Shown here in pieces: positions 7,640 through 15,464 of a stretch of DNA of 47,963 nucleotides. Location: contig JBPOJF010000002.1 of assembly GCA_052033915.1 (NCBI GenBank), positions 1 to 47,963 of the forward strand. Reading direction: 5' to 3'. Under the pieces are notes generated by a model. It ran no database searches and was not told the DNA's origin. It saw nothing but the letters and a program-made list of their open reading frames with translations. The stretch comes from CALMZY01 sp052033915 (GTDB lineage Bacteria; Verrucomicrobiota; Kiritimatiellia; CAIQIC01; JAGNIJ01). How positions within the stretch are numbered: position 1 is the stretch's first letter; each line of letters opens with the position of its first letter. A program made the position numbers and the translations under genes.

Positions 7640-9435
7640 ACACCCAGCCCTTTGATGAGGATGAAGCCGCGACGATCACAACCGCGGCGACCATTCCGGC
7701 GGATCTCAACTTGTGGCAATGGGCTGACGCGAATGTCGTTTTCTCCGATCACTACCCGACAGCGCGCCGGGGGAAGTATTCAATCGCCTTTGTCCCGTTC
7801 TGGCGCGAACCGATGGAAGCCTTCAACCGGCGGGACGTGAAGGAAATTGTGATTCTGGCCGCGGCGCAATCGGGGAAGACTGAACAAATGCTTTTGATGC
7901 CCGTCCGGTTCAACACGGCGCGCAATCCCGTCCCGACAATGTACGTTGGCGCGAGTCAAAGCCAAGTGGAAGCCGTATGGGACGAACGGATAAAGCCGGC
8001 GCTGCGAGACATGAAAGCGACCCGTCTTCTGCTGAAGACCGCGCGCCAGAAGGAACATGAGATTTATTTTCCGAACGGCGCAACGCTGGCGATAACCTGG
8101 GCGACTTCCGTTGCCGGCCTGAAGTCCCGCCCGGTTCATACCGTCTTGCTGGACGAAGTTTCTGTTTTCGAGGAAGACGCCATTTCCAAGGTCCGGCTGC
8201 GGACGCGGACCTATCCCTTCCCGAAGATTGTCATTTGCAGCACCCCGGACGCGAAGCACACCGCAAGCGGGGACCCGATCCTTCAGGAGTACGCGAACAC
8301 GGACCGCCGGGAATACTTCATGCCGGACCCGAAGACGGGACACCCGTTCAAGTTTGAAATGGGGACCGTGGACGGAACGGGGGCAACCGCACACGGCTTG
8401 AAGTGGGACCCCGCGGCGAAGACGGAAGCCGGCTGGGATTTGAACATGGTCAAGAAGTCCGCCTTCTACCGGACGCCGGACGGGACGGAGATTCGGGACG
8501 CGGACAAGCCGGCGCTCTTGTCCGCTGGCAGCTGGGTTGCAACGAACACGAACGCACCCGCGGACCGCCGGGGCTATCACGTCAGCGCATTTCTTCTGCC
8601 TTGGGTTTCATTCGGGGAGATTGCCGCCGCCTTCGTGCAATCAACGGAAGCCGGACGCGCGCACCTTCGCGTATTTGTTCACGAATGGCTGGCGGAAGCG
8701 TGGCACGAAGACCGGGAAGCGATCTATGCCGACAAGGTTTGTGCCCGTGAAGTTGCCTATGAGCCGGGGCAACGCTTTTCCACAATCGAACCATGGAAGA
8801 CCCTGCACGTGAAAAAGGATAATGTTGTCTTCGTGACAATGGACGTTCAGAAGAACGAAATCTATTGGCTGGCCCGCGAATGGATAGCCGGCGGGGATTC
8901 GGCGCTGATTGCGTGGGGGACTGCCGTTGACTGGCTACAAGTGTCCGCTGTTTTGGACCGTTTTGATCCGTACAGCGCTTTAGTGGATATGGGATACTCC
9001 GAGCGCCGTCTGGAAGTCTTGGAGCAGTCTTCTGCTTTGCGAATGGTCCCCACCCGCGGCGAACCGCGCCCGATGATGGTCCCATATCAGGAAAGGATGC
9101 TGAACATCTACGAGGGGACTACCCGGCAACGGGAAGACAGGAAAATCAAGACGCTCGTTTTCGCCCCGGACTACTTCAAGGATATGTTGGCGGATCGTAT
9201 CAATGGCCGCACCCGGCCCTGGCACGTTTACCGCGGGATTGACCCGGACTATCAAAGGCAAGTGACCGCGGAAGAAAAAGTAGGGGGGCGCTGGCAGAAG
9301 AAGCGGGGGAGTCCGGCGAATCATTTATGGGATTGCGAAATCTTATCTTTGCTGGCCGCCGTTGTTTTTGGATTCGCGCAAGAAGTCCCGATGGAGATTA
9401 CCCAACCGAACGCCGCAACAATGCAACCGGAATAA
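7636..9435 (+). CDS. Phage terminase large subunit, GpA-like family
   Basis: The 599-aa protein is the packaging motor ATPase/nuclease and looks complete. The ATPase half has Walker A AAAQSGKT (75-82), Walker B TVLLDE (D173, E174) and coupling motif CSTP (201-204). The nuclease half has the three acidic positions expected of the GpA family: D403 in TMDVQKNE, D451 in ALVDMGYSER and D566 in NHLWDCEIL. Length matches full-size GpA/TerL proteins of about 600-650 aa. The start is the ATG overlapping the terS stop; the open frame extends 22 codons upstream inside terS, which I rejected. No portal or head gene follows, unlike in tailed-phage genomes, where terL is normally next to portal. The intact catalytic set argues against decay. 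Confidence 0.92.
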   Translation: MNTQPFDEDEAATITTAATIPADLNLWQWADANVVFSDHYPTARRGKYSIAFVPFWREPMEAFNRRDVKEIVILAAAQSGKTEQMLLMPVRFNTARNPVPTMYVGASQSQVEAVWDERIKPALRDMKATRLLLKTARQKEHEIYFPNGATLAITWATSVAGLKSRPVHTVLLDEVSVFEEDAISKVRLRTRTYPFPKIVICSTPDAKHTASGDPILQEYANTDRREYFMPDPKTGHPFKFEMGTVDGTGATAHGLKWDPAAKTEAGWDLNMVKKSAFYRTPDGTEIRDADKPALLSAGSWVATNTNAPADRRGYHVSAFLLPWVSFGEIAAAFVQSTEAGRAHLRVFVHEWLAEAWHEDREAIYADKVCAREVAYEPGQRFSTIEPWKTLHVKKDNVVFVTMDVQKNEIYWLAREWIAGGDSALIAWGTAVDWLQVSAVLDRFDPYSALVDMGYSERRLEVLEQSSALRMVPTRGEPRPMMVPYQERMLNIYEGTTRQREDRKIKTLVFAPDYFKDMLADRINGRTRPWHVYRGIDPDYQRQVTAEEKVGGRWQKKRGSPANHLWDCEILSLLAAVVFGFAQEVPMEITQPNAATMQPE

Positions 9436-9451
9436 CGAAAGGAAGGCGACA

Positions 9452-9652
9452 ATGGACGCAATGACCGTGAAGGATATGAAGGACCAGTTGAACGGCTGGC
9501 CGGATGATTGGAAAATTGAGTTTAGCGGGCTTACGTTCTTCCGGCTGAAGAAGCGCGCCGAAAAAATGGCGAATATGGAGTTTAACGAACTTTTCCGCGT
9601 GATAGAGCCGCGGACCACAAAGCGGGAAGCGCCGCTTCTAAAGAGGCAATGA
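9452..9652 (+). CDS. 66-aa hypothetical element protein
   Basis: The small, charged, soluble protein starts at an ATG preceded by AAAGGAAGG with good spacing; an upstream extension inside terL was rejected. MTVKDMKDQLNGWPDDWKI resembles a short motif common in small phage proteins of unknown role. Its stop overlaps the next start (ATGA), so it belongs to the packaging operon. Function unknown. Confidence 0.7.
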   Translation: MDAMTVKDMKDQLNGWPDDWKIEFSGLTFFRLKKRAEKMANMEFNELFRVIEPRTTKREAPLLKRQ

Positions 9653-10239
9653 GTTTCCCGGCGTTGCCAGCGTTACGGTCCTTGGGCGAACTGGCGGACC
9701 GCTTACCCGTGATCGTGTGCGATACGCGCGAGCAAGACCCGTTGCCGATTGCCAGCTTGCCCGTGATCCGGTCCGGTCTCTACACCGGGGACTATTCCGT
9801 TTCCGGTCTGGAATCGATCTTCGCCGTGGAGCGCAAAAGCATAGGGGACCTTGTTTCATGTTGCGCCGCGTCGAACCGGGAACGCTTTGAAAACGAATTG
9901 CACCGCTTACGCGGTTTTCACTTCCGCCGGCTGCTGGTCATTGGAACGCTGGCAGAGATTGAACGCGGCGGCTATCGTTCCACGATCCGGCCGGCCGCCG
10001 TCCTGGGGACGCTGGCCGCCTTTGAAGTGCGCTATGCCTTGCCGATTGTCTTTGCCCCCACACCAAGCGAAGGCGCCGCCCTGGTCGAACGCTGGGCATG
10101 GTACGCGGCAAGGGAAGCCGTCGAAGCCGCTAACGCCCTTTTGAGGGGTACAAACGCAACGCTCCGGAACGAAGCCAAGGACAAGCCGGGGAGGGCCGAA
10201 AACGGCCTTGCAGTAGCGCCATTCATAAACACCCTGTAA
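9649..10239 (+). CDS. ERCC4-type nuclease
   Basis: The 196-aa protein carries a complete ERCC4/XPF-like nuclease core: CDTREQDP (D25, R27, E28), TGDYS (D48) and the signature VERKSIGDLV (E61, R62, K63, D67). The remainder (about 75-150) completes the alpha/beta fold. No helicase or tandem HhH domain is attached, so it is a stand-alone nuclease acting on branched or structured DNA. Replicating phages and plasmids use such enzymes for recombination or resolution. In a satellite it could also process packaging substrates or attack helper-phage DNA. These roles are inference. It overlaps the preceding gene by ATGA and is the last tightly coupled gene of the operon. Confidence 0.87.
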   Translation: MSFPALPALRSLGELADRLPVIVCDTREQDPLPIASLPVIRSGLYTGDYSVSGLESIFAVERKSIGDLVSCCAASNRERFENELHRLRGFHFRRLLVIGTLAEIERGGYRSTIRPAAVLGTLAAFEVRYALPIVFAPTPSEGAALVERWAWYAAREAVEAANALLRGTNATLRNEAKDKPGRAENGLAVAPFINTL

Positions 10240-10312
10240 ACATTGGGCGAAATTAAGGCACAGTCGCATAATAAAGCTTATGTCTGCACCGTAACGTCAT
10301 ATTCTGGTCTTG

Positions 10313-10331
10313 CCTTTCCCGAAGGGAAAGG
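10313..10331 (+). promoter_or_regulatory. Hairpin overlapping the ribosome site of the HTH/zinc gene
   Basis: CCTTTCCC and GGGAAAGG form a perfect 8-bp stem with a GAA loop. The 3' arm merges with AAAGGGG, the only purine-rich ribosome site before the ATG at 10345, about 11 nt away. Folding would hide it. There is no T run, so termination is unlikely. Confidence 0.5.
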
Positions 10332-10344
10332 GGATAGTGGCGAC

Positions 10345-10746
10345 ATGAAGGAAAAACGCCTAACCGTGAATGAAGCCGCCGAAGCCCTTGGCAAGCGCCC
10401 GGAAACGGTCCGCCGATGGATAGCCGCCGGCAAGATCGGATCGGAGAGGGATGGGGCGCATATCTTCATTTCCGCGGCCGCATTGGAAGCCCTAAAGCGG
10501 GTTTGCCAGCATTGCGGAAAGACCTACACCCCGGAGCGTCCTACACGGTTTAGCCGCTACTGTTCGCCGTCCTGCAAGTATTCCGCGGCGTGGTTGAAGC
10601 GAAAGGCCGAACACCCGGCAACGCGGGGACCTGGCCGGCCGCCAGCGTTGCCAGAAGGCCGGAAACTGACCCTTGGCAATGAGCGCTTGGCCGCTGTACT
10701 GAAACACGCCCGGAGAACCCGTTCCGCCGCGTCTAATGGGGCGTAG
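10345..10746 (+). CDS. HTH, zinc-finger and AT-hook-like DNA-binding protein
   Basis: The 133-aa protein begins with an excisionase/MerR-type HTH (about 5-50: LTVNEAAEALGKRPETVRRW). It continues with a C4 zinc-binding motif (C54, C57, C73, C77) and then a basic segment with RGPGRPP (94-100), which resembles an AT hook. The ATG was chosen over an upstream TTG because the family HTH begins there, although ribosome-site spacing is long. It lies next to the right attachment arm, so it may be a second directionality or arm-binding factor. It is separated from the ERCC4 gene by about 105 nt and may have its own promoter. Confidence 0.78.
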   Translation: MKEKRLTVNEAAEALGKRPETVRRWIAAGKIGSERDGAHIFISAAALEALKRVCQHCGKTYTPERPTRFSRYCSPSCKYSAAWLKRKAEHPATRGPGRPPALPEGRKLTLGNERLAAVLKHARRTRSAASNGA

Positions 10747-10797
10747 GAATCCCGAAGCCCATCCGGTCCTATTTTGACCCGTCCTGCCAGAAACGGC

Positions 10798-10880
10798 TTT
10801 GTGTGCGGTTTGTGTGCGGAAGGGGGTGCTGAACTATGGTTCAGTATGTGTGCAGATTTGTGTGCGATTTCGCACACAAA
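10798..10880. promoter_or_regulatory. Right arm-type site cluster with a perfect 24-bp palindrome
   Basis: TTTGTGTGCGG at 10798-10808 and 10809-10819 are tandem with an 11-bp period. A degenerate copy (TATGTGTGCA) lies at 10845-10854. A palindrome of two 11-bp arms around a TT centre fills 10857-10880 and contains one copy in each orientation. The remaining noncoding DNA from 10747 to the tRNA shows no gene. The matching single copy at 465-475 makes integrase or Xis binding the likely role. Confidence 0.6.
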
Positions 10881-10980
10881 AACAGGGTGTAACAGGGAGT
10901 AACGTTTCGAGGTGGAGAAAACGGGCTGTTTCATTACACGCCCGTCTTTATTGGGTGAAATGCCAGTATTTAGGCAAAAG

Positions 10981-11028
10981 AAATGGTCGGGGCGACTGGA
11001 TTTGAACCAGCGACTTCTTGGTCCCGAA
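10981..11028. repeat. attR, 48-bp direct repeat inside intact tRNA-Pro
   Basis: This is the second copy of the att repeat. Here it forms the real 3' half of tRNA-Pro, from the anticodon loop through the encoded CCA. The duplication therefore preserves tRNA function after integration. Confidence 0.93.
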
Positions 11029-11061
11029 CCAAGCGCTCTAGCCAGACTGAGCCACGCCCCG
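10984..11061 (-). tRNA. tRNA-Pro(CGG)
   Basis: The minus strand folds as a cloverleaf with acceptor CGGGGCG/CGCCCCG, discriminator A and an encoded CCA. The anticodon stem CTTGG/CCAAG encloses loop TTCGGGA, which gives anticodon CGG. The T loop is TTCAAAT. Its 3' 46 nt are duplicated at the left end of the integrated element. Confidence 0.96.
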
Positions 11062-11161
11062 AACTGAAGGCGATACTGTACTGGAATGCTCGAAAGACTC
11101 AAGAAGCAAATCTGATGGGGCCGTAATCAGCGTCCTGTGCGTGGCCTGGGCCATATTCGTT

Positions 11162-11190
11162 TTGACTGATCGGGGGCAACAAGTTAGTCA
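11162..11190 (+). promoter_or_regulatory. Putative promoter of the sugar-modification pair
   Basis: TTGACT, 17 bp, TAGTCA. The same TTGACT with 17-bp spacing recurs upstream of the dksA-like and zinc-ribbon genes, which suggests the house sigma-70 consensus. Confidence 0.5.
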
Positions 11191-11227
11191 TAACAGATCA
11201 TGCGGCCGATTCAGGAGGAGGTCAGGA

Positions 11228-11818
11228 ATGGGCTTGGATTTTTTCGTGCACCCGCAGGCGCTTAACGAAAGCAGCGAGATTGGCGCAGGGACCCGTATCT
11301 GGGCGTTTGCCCATGTCATGAAGGGGGCGGTGGTCGGGGAGAATTGCAATATCGGCGATCACGCGTTCATCGAGACCGGGGCGGTGGTCGGAAATGGCGT
11401 GATTATCAAGAACGGGGTGGGGGTGTGGCAAGGCGTGAGGCTGGAGGATGCGGTGTTTGTGGGACCGTTCGCCGTTTTCACGAATGACCGATTTCCGCGC
11501 TCGCGGCATAATCCGCATGCGGCGGCGCGCTACCAGGATGACCGTTGGCTTGAGCGCACCACCATCCGAAAGGGCGCGAGCCTTGGCGCCAATTCCACGA
11601 TTATGTGCGGCGTGACGGTGGGGCAGTACGCCATGGTGGCGGCCCATGCGTTCGTGCGTGAAAATGTTCCGGATTTTGCGCTGGTTGCGGGTCTGCCGGG
11701 CCGTGTGATCGGATATGTTTGCGCGTGCGGCTTGAAGCTGCCTTCGGCCGGGGCGCTTCGCTGTAGCGGGTGTGGGGCGGAGTATGAGAGTGCGGGAAAT
11801 GGCCTGCGAATGAAATGA
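11228..11818 (+). CDS. Hexapeptide-repeat N-acetyltransferase for nucleotide amino sugar
   Basis: The 196-aa protein is a left-handed beta-helix acyltransferase of the WlbB/FdtC type, which acetylates a 3-amino sugar on a nucleotide carrier for surface polysaccharide. Hexapeptide repeats run from about 10 to 155 (IGAGTRIWAFAHV, then VVGENCNIGDHAFIE, then GASLGANSTIMCGVTVG). A C-terminal tail has paired Cys (CACGLK and RCSGCG), often seen in this subfamily. The ATG was chosen because a strong AGGAGG site precedes it; the frame extends upstream without support. The DegT aminotransferase 18 nt downstream would supply the amino sugar, which supports the pathway. The exact sugar cannot be told. 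Confidence 0.87.
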   Translation: MGLDFFVHPQALNESSEIGAGTRIWAFAHVMKGAVVGENCNIGDHAFIETGAVVGNGVIIKNGVGVWQGVRLEDAVFVGPFAVFTNDRFPRSRHNPHAAARYQDDRWLERTTIRKGASLGANSTIMCGVTVGQYAMVAAHAFVRENVPDFALVAGLPGRVIGYVCACGLKLPSAGALRCSGCGAEYESAGNGLRMK

Positions 11819-11836
11819 GCTGAAAGGAAAAACCCC

Positions 11837-12940
11837 GTGAAAGTTCCGTTTGTCGATCTTCAGGCGCAGTATCGCAGTCTCTCCGCTGAAGTGGCGACGG
11901 CGATTACGAACGTGATGGAGCGCGCGGCGTTTATCCTGGGCCGGGAAGTGTCCGATTTCGAAAAGGACTTTGCGAAATTCTGCGGACGCAAGGAATGCGT
12001 GGGCGTGGCCAGCGGCTGCGATGCGCTGCTGTGGGCGATCAAGGCGTGCGGAATCGGGCCGGGCGACGAGGTGATTACCGTGGCCAATACCTACATCGCC
12101 ACGGCGCTGGCGATTTCGTTTGCGGGAGCGAAGCCCGTCCTCGTCGATTGCCGCGAGGATACGTACGAAATTGACCCGGACGCTGTCCGGCGCGCCATCA
12201 CGCCGGCCACAAAAGCCATTCTTCCGGTGCATCTGTACGGACATCCGGCCGACATGGATCCGATCCTCCGGATTGCGCACGAACACGGCCTGAAGGTCAT
12301 CGAAGACGCGGCGCAGGCGCATGGGGCGGTCTATCACGGGCGGAACTGCGGTGCGATGGGCGATGCGGGCTGCTTCAGTTTCTACCCAGGCAAGAACCTG
12401 GGCGCCTACGGCGATGGCGGGGCGGTGGTAACGGATAATCCGCAGATGGCGGAACAGGTCCGCATGTATCGGAACTATGGACAGCCGAAAAAGTACTACC
12501 ATGACTTGATCGGCTGGAACAGTCGTCTGGATACTCTTCAGGCCGCCGTGCTGGGTGTGAAGCTCAAGTATCTCGAATCCTGGAACGAGGCGCGCAGGCG
12601 GCATGCGAAACGTTACGGCGAGTTGCTGAAGGGCTTGCCGGTTGTTTTACCCGTCGAACGTCCAGGCTGCCGGCATGTGTATCACCTGTTCGTCATCCGG
12701 TACAAAGACCGGGATGGATTGGTGAACTTCCTCGCCACGAAGGGGGTCAGTTGCGTGATTCACTATCCCGTTCCGGTCCATCTTCAAAAGGCTTACGCCG
12801 ACCTCGGGTACAAACCCGGTGCGTTCCCTGTCACGGAACGCGCGGCGGGGGAGATCGTCTCGCTGCCGATGTATCCGGACCTTACCGAAGAGCAGATTGG
12901 GTACGTCTGCGAGTCCGTTCGCGAGTTCGTTGGGCGGTAG
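11837..12940 (+). CDS. DegT/DnrJ/EryC1 family sugar aminotransferase
   Basis: The 367-aa PLP enzyme transaminates a keto-nucleotide sugar. It has the typical start VPFVDLQAQY, the GCDALLWAIKA substrate/PLP region, EDAAQAHGA (D157) and Schiff-base Lys186 in FYPGKNLGAYGDGG. Length is standard for the family. AAGGAAAAACCCC precedes the ATG. Together with the acetyltransferase upstream it would make a 3-acetamido sugar, like the FdtB/WlbC-type enzymes. There is no 3,4-ketoisomerase or dehydrogenase here, so the earlier steps must be elsewhere. Confidence 0.92.
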   Translation: MKVPFVDLQAQYRSLSAEVATAITNVMERAAFILGREVSDFEKDFAKFCGRKECVGVASGCDALLWAIKACGIGPGDEVITVANTYIATALAISFAGAKPVLVDCREDTYEIDPDAVRRAITPATKAILPVHLYGHPADMDPILRIAHEHGLKVIEDAAQAHGAVYHGRNCGAMGDAGCFSFYPGKNLGAYGDGGAVVTDNPQMAEQVRMYRNYGQPKKYYHDLIGWNSRLDTLQAAVLGVKLKYLESWNEARRRHAKRYGELLKGLPVVLPVERPGCRHVYHLFVIRYKDRDGLVNFLATKGVSCVIHYPVPVHLQKAYADLGYKPGAFPVTERAAGEIVSLPMYPDLTEEQIGYVCESVREFVGR

Positions 12941-13019
12941 TACAGAGCTTTTTTCCCATTTCAGGGTATCTCGTTTAACGGCGCGAGTGTCGGGAACTGC
13001 ATCAGGAGGGCGGGAAGGC

Positions 13020-15137
13020 TCAGGAGGAAAGGGCGGGTTTTGAGATTTCCTGTCTGTCCCAACCACCGGCTTCTTCGATGGCGGGGATGCAGGCGGTAAA
13101 GGCCTGAACCACTTTGGGGTCGAACTTGACGCCGCTCATTCGGGCGATCTCTTCCACGGCGTCTTTCCGCGAGCGCGGCTTGGAATATGCGCGGCGCGAT
13201 CTCATGGCATCGTAGGAATCGGTGACGGCGAAAACCCGGGCGCCCAGGCAAATCTCCTCGCCGCGCAAGCCCGCGGGATATCCCGACCCGTCGTAACGCT
13301 CCTGGTGCTGGAGAACGATGTCCGCCGCTTTGTGCAGGAATGGACTGGACTTCAGAATGCGATACCCGATCTCCGGATGCGTTTTCATCACGTCCCACTC
13401 CTGGGCGTCCAGCGGGCCGGGCTTCAGAAGAATGGAGTCGGGGATCGCGATCTTGCCGATGTCGTGCAGGAGCGCGCCGTGGGCGATGACGTCGATCTCC
13501 TCCTGCGAGAGGCCCAGTTCCGAGGAAAGAATCCGAGTGATCGTGGCGACGCGGCGGCTGTGTTGCCCGGTTTTGTGTTCGCGGGCGTCGATGACGGCGG
13601 CCAGGGCCGCGTGCGTGAAGTCGTGCGAGCGCGAGATCGGGATGCCGTCGCGTTCGCCGCTGACGGGGTGCGACGGGTTTATGGATGCGTTCGAGGGACT
13701 CACGGGCTGCAATTCGGGATCGGACAACATGCACAGACGGTTGCGGCCGGAACGTTTCGCTACGTACAACGCCTGGTCGGCCTGCGCAAGAATCTCGGAG
13801 GCGGAACGCGATGAGGATTCCGGCCCGCGCGCGGAACCTCCGATGGAAGCCGCCGGCCGGAGGCGGTGAGTTTTTTCGCAGAATGCGCGTTCCCGCACAC
13901 CGTTCAAAAGGGCTTGGCCCGCGGCGCGCGTCTCGGCTTCGTTCATGCCCGGAAGGATGATGACGAACTCGTCCCCCCCGTAGCGCCCCGCGATATCCTG
14001 CGGGCGAAGGGTCTGTTGCACGATCTGAGCGAACTCGCGGATGATCTGGTCGCCGACGAGGTGCCCGTAGGAGTCGTTGAGCGTCTTGAAGTGGTCGATG
14101 TCGATGATCAGCACGCCCACGGAGTGCCGAAGATGGGCGGCGGCTTGCCAGGCCCGCTCGATTTCCTCCTCGAGGCCGCGGCGGTTGTAGAGCCCCGTCA
14201 TCGAGTCGCGGGCGGCAAGATGGTGGATTCGGTTGAGAGCAGCCAGCTCCGTGGAGAGCTGGTTGGCCGCGTGGTACAGGAACGACAGGCTCTGCCGTGT
14301 GTACGGCTGGTGGTCGACGCCGGCCAGGGTCAGCAGGCCCTGCGCCAGCCCGTTCATGATGATCGGCAGGGAGAATGTGCTGCCGACCGTCGAGGCCCCG
14401 GTCTCGCTCGCCGGTTCGCCCTCATAGTGAACAGTACGCGATTCCGAGGGAGCATCGCAACCGCTGAGCGCCTTGTAGCGCGCGGCCATTTCGTTCTTCA
14501 CCTGCGCCAGGAAAACGGGGGAGACCGAAGCCAGCGACGTCAGCACCAGCGTGCTCGTTTTGCCTTCGATACTGAAGAGGCCGACGACGGAACACGGTAC
14601 GAGCGTGCCGAGGCCGAGGCTGAGGCTTTTGAACGCCGCTCGGAGACTGTCCGCGGCAAAAGCCGCCTCGCTGAAACGGCGGAGCAGGCCGAGTTGATGC
14701 TGAATGGGGTCCAGCGAAGGATCGGCGGTTATCTCCATCCGACGCCGCCGGGCAAGGGCTTCTTCGGTGACGATCTTTTGAAGATCGGTTGGGACGATGG
14801 GTTTGGGAAGGAAGGTGGAGACGCCGATATCCTTCAGGAGTTGAATTCGATCGTCTTCGACATATCCCGAGATGACCACGACCCCTATCCAGGGCCAGAT
14901 TTTGCGGACTTCGCGGATGAATTGCGCGCCGTCCGTCTTCGGCAAGGGCAAGTCAACCAGGAGCACGTCGAAATCCTTCTGCATGAGGAGTTGCAGGGTC
15001 TTGAGAGTGTCGGTTGCCGTACCGACGAAGCAGCCCTGTTCCGAAAGGGGCTTCTCGACGAGCGTGCGCATGTCTGCATCGTCATGAAGGAGCAGAACCC
15101 TGTAGCCGCTCATCGGGGATGTGTTGTTGCCGGCCAT
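13020..15137 (-). CDS. Cyclic-di-GMP signalling protein: REC-GAF-GGDEF-HD-GYP
   Basis: The 705-aa cytoplasmic protein can in principle both make and degrade c-di-GMP. The receiver domain (about 12-125) has the acidic pair D19/D20, phospho-acceptor D62 and K112. A GAF-like sensor spans about 145-300. The GGDEF domain (about 305-470) has intact GGDEF (387-391) and an allosteric I-site RPQD exactly five residues before it. The HD-GYP domain (about 505-690) has H526, HD at 558-559 and GSGYP (617-621). Both active sites look intact. It is transcribed toward the sugar genes. The best start is the first ATG, with AAGGA 10 nt upstream; a second Met eight codons on is possible. No partner histidine kinase is adjacent. 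Confidence 0.93.
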   Translation of the reverse strand: MAGNNTSPMSGYRVLLLHDDADMRTLVEKPLSEQGCFVGTATDTLKTLQLLMQKDFDVLLVDLPLPKTDGAQFIREVRKIWPWIGVVVISGYVEDDRIQLLKDIGVSTFLPKPIVPTDLQKIVTEEALARRRRMEITADPSLDPIQHQLGLLRRFSEAAFAADSLRAAFKSLSLGLGTLVPCSVVGLFSIEGKTSTLVLTSLASVSPVFLAQVKNEMAARYKALSGCDAPSESRTVHYEGEPASETGASTVGSTFSLPIIMNGLAQGLLTLAGVDHQPYTRQSLSFLYHAANQLSTELAALNRIHHLAARDSMTGLYNRRGLEEEIERAWQAAAHLRHSVGVLIIDIDHFKTLNDSYGHLVGDQIIREFAQIVQQTLRPQDIAGRYGGDEFVIILPGMNEAETRAAGQALLNGVRERAFCEKTHRLRPAASIGGSARGPESSSRSASEILAQADQALYVAKRSGRNRLCMLSDPELQPVSPSNASINPSHPVSGERDGIPISRSHDFTHAALAAVIDAREHKTGQHSRRVATITRILSSELGLSQEEIDVIAHGALLHDIGKIAIPDSILLKPGPLDAQEWDVMKTHPEIGYRILKSSPFLHKAADIVLQHQERYDGSGYPAGLRGEEICLGARVFAVTDSYDAMRSRRAYSKPRSRKDAVEEIARMSGVKFDPKVVQAFTACIPAIEEAGGWDRQEISKPALSS

Positions 15138-15184
15138 ACGGTTTGAATCCTTGATCCATCGCGGGAATGGGGCCTACGGCGGAT

Positions 15185-15259
15185 TGGAGCGGGTGACGGG
15201 GATCGAACCCGTGACGTTCAGCTTGGGAAGCTGACATTCTACCACTGAATTACACCCGC
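15185..15259 (-). tRNA. tRNA-Gly(CCC)
   Basis: The cloverleaf has acceptor GCGGGTG/CACCCGC-type pairing, discriminator T and encoded CCA. The anticodon stem TCAGC/GCTGA encloses TTCCCAA, giving anticodon CCC. The T loop is TTCGATC. Confidence 0.95.
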
Positions 15260-15408
15260 GCCGGATTGAGTCTCATATTACCTTACGGATGGGGCTTGTC
15301 CAATGCTTTTGATGTCCTGCAAATGGCGCTTTATGGCTCGTGCCTTGATCTTCACCCCAGGGGGGGCACGTTCTACCTGTTGCTTTCCACGCCTCGCTCT
15401 CAATCCAC

Positions 15409-15438
15409 TTGCAATCAAAACGGCCGCGCGCGTATTGT
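15409..15438 (+). promoter_or_regulatory. Putative ileS promoter
   Basis: TTGCAA and TATTGT are spaced 18 bp and lie about 27 bp before the ileS ATG, which has a clear AAGGAAGG ribosome site. The short leader leaves no room for a T-box, and none was seen. Confidence 0.4.
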
Positions 15439-15464
15439 ATTCGCTCATTTTAAGGAAGGTTGTC

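Larger units (their letters stand above)
347..11028. mobile_element. tRNA-Pro-integrated phage satellite-like element with its own terminase
   Basis: A 48-bp perfect direct repeat brackets eleven or twelve co-oriented genes: integrase, HTH protein, Xre regulator, Xis/AlpA-like protein, primase-helicase, TubC_N-like, Cys-rich, TerS, TerL, a 66-aa protein, ERCC4 nuclease and HTH/zinc protein. The tRNA gene is rebuilt intact on the right and its last 46 nt are duplicated on the left, the usual result of integration into a tRNA 3' end. The integrase sits at the tRNA-distal end. No portal, capsid, tail, holin or lysin gene is present, yet the reading frames are intact and coupled by 4-nt overlaps, so decay of a full prophage is not the simplest reading. 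A phage-inducible chromosomal island or similar satellite is my best inference. Confidence 0.85.

Noticed and set aside
10747..10980. A short plus-strand frame (about 68 codons) near attR
   Set aside because: It runs through the arm-site repeats and the tRNA on the opposite strand, with no ribosome site or protein-like composition.
347..11028. Reading the element as an ordinary degraded prophage
   Set aside because: All frames are intact and coupled, TerL keeps its full catalytic set, and no fragments of capsid, portal or tail genes are found. It cannot be wholly excluded without relatives.
15260..15464. Possible T-box leader before ileS
   Set aside because: No conserved T-box sequence or specifier stem was found and the promoter candidate leaves only a short leader.
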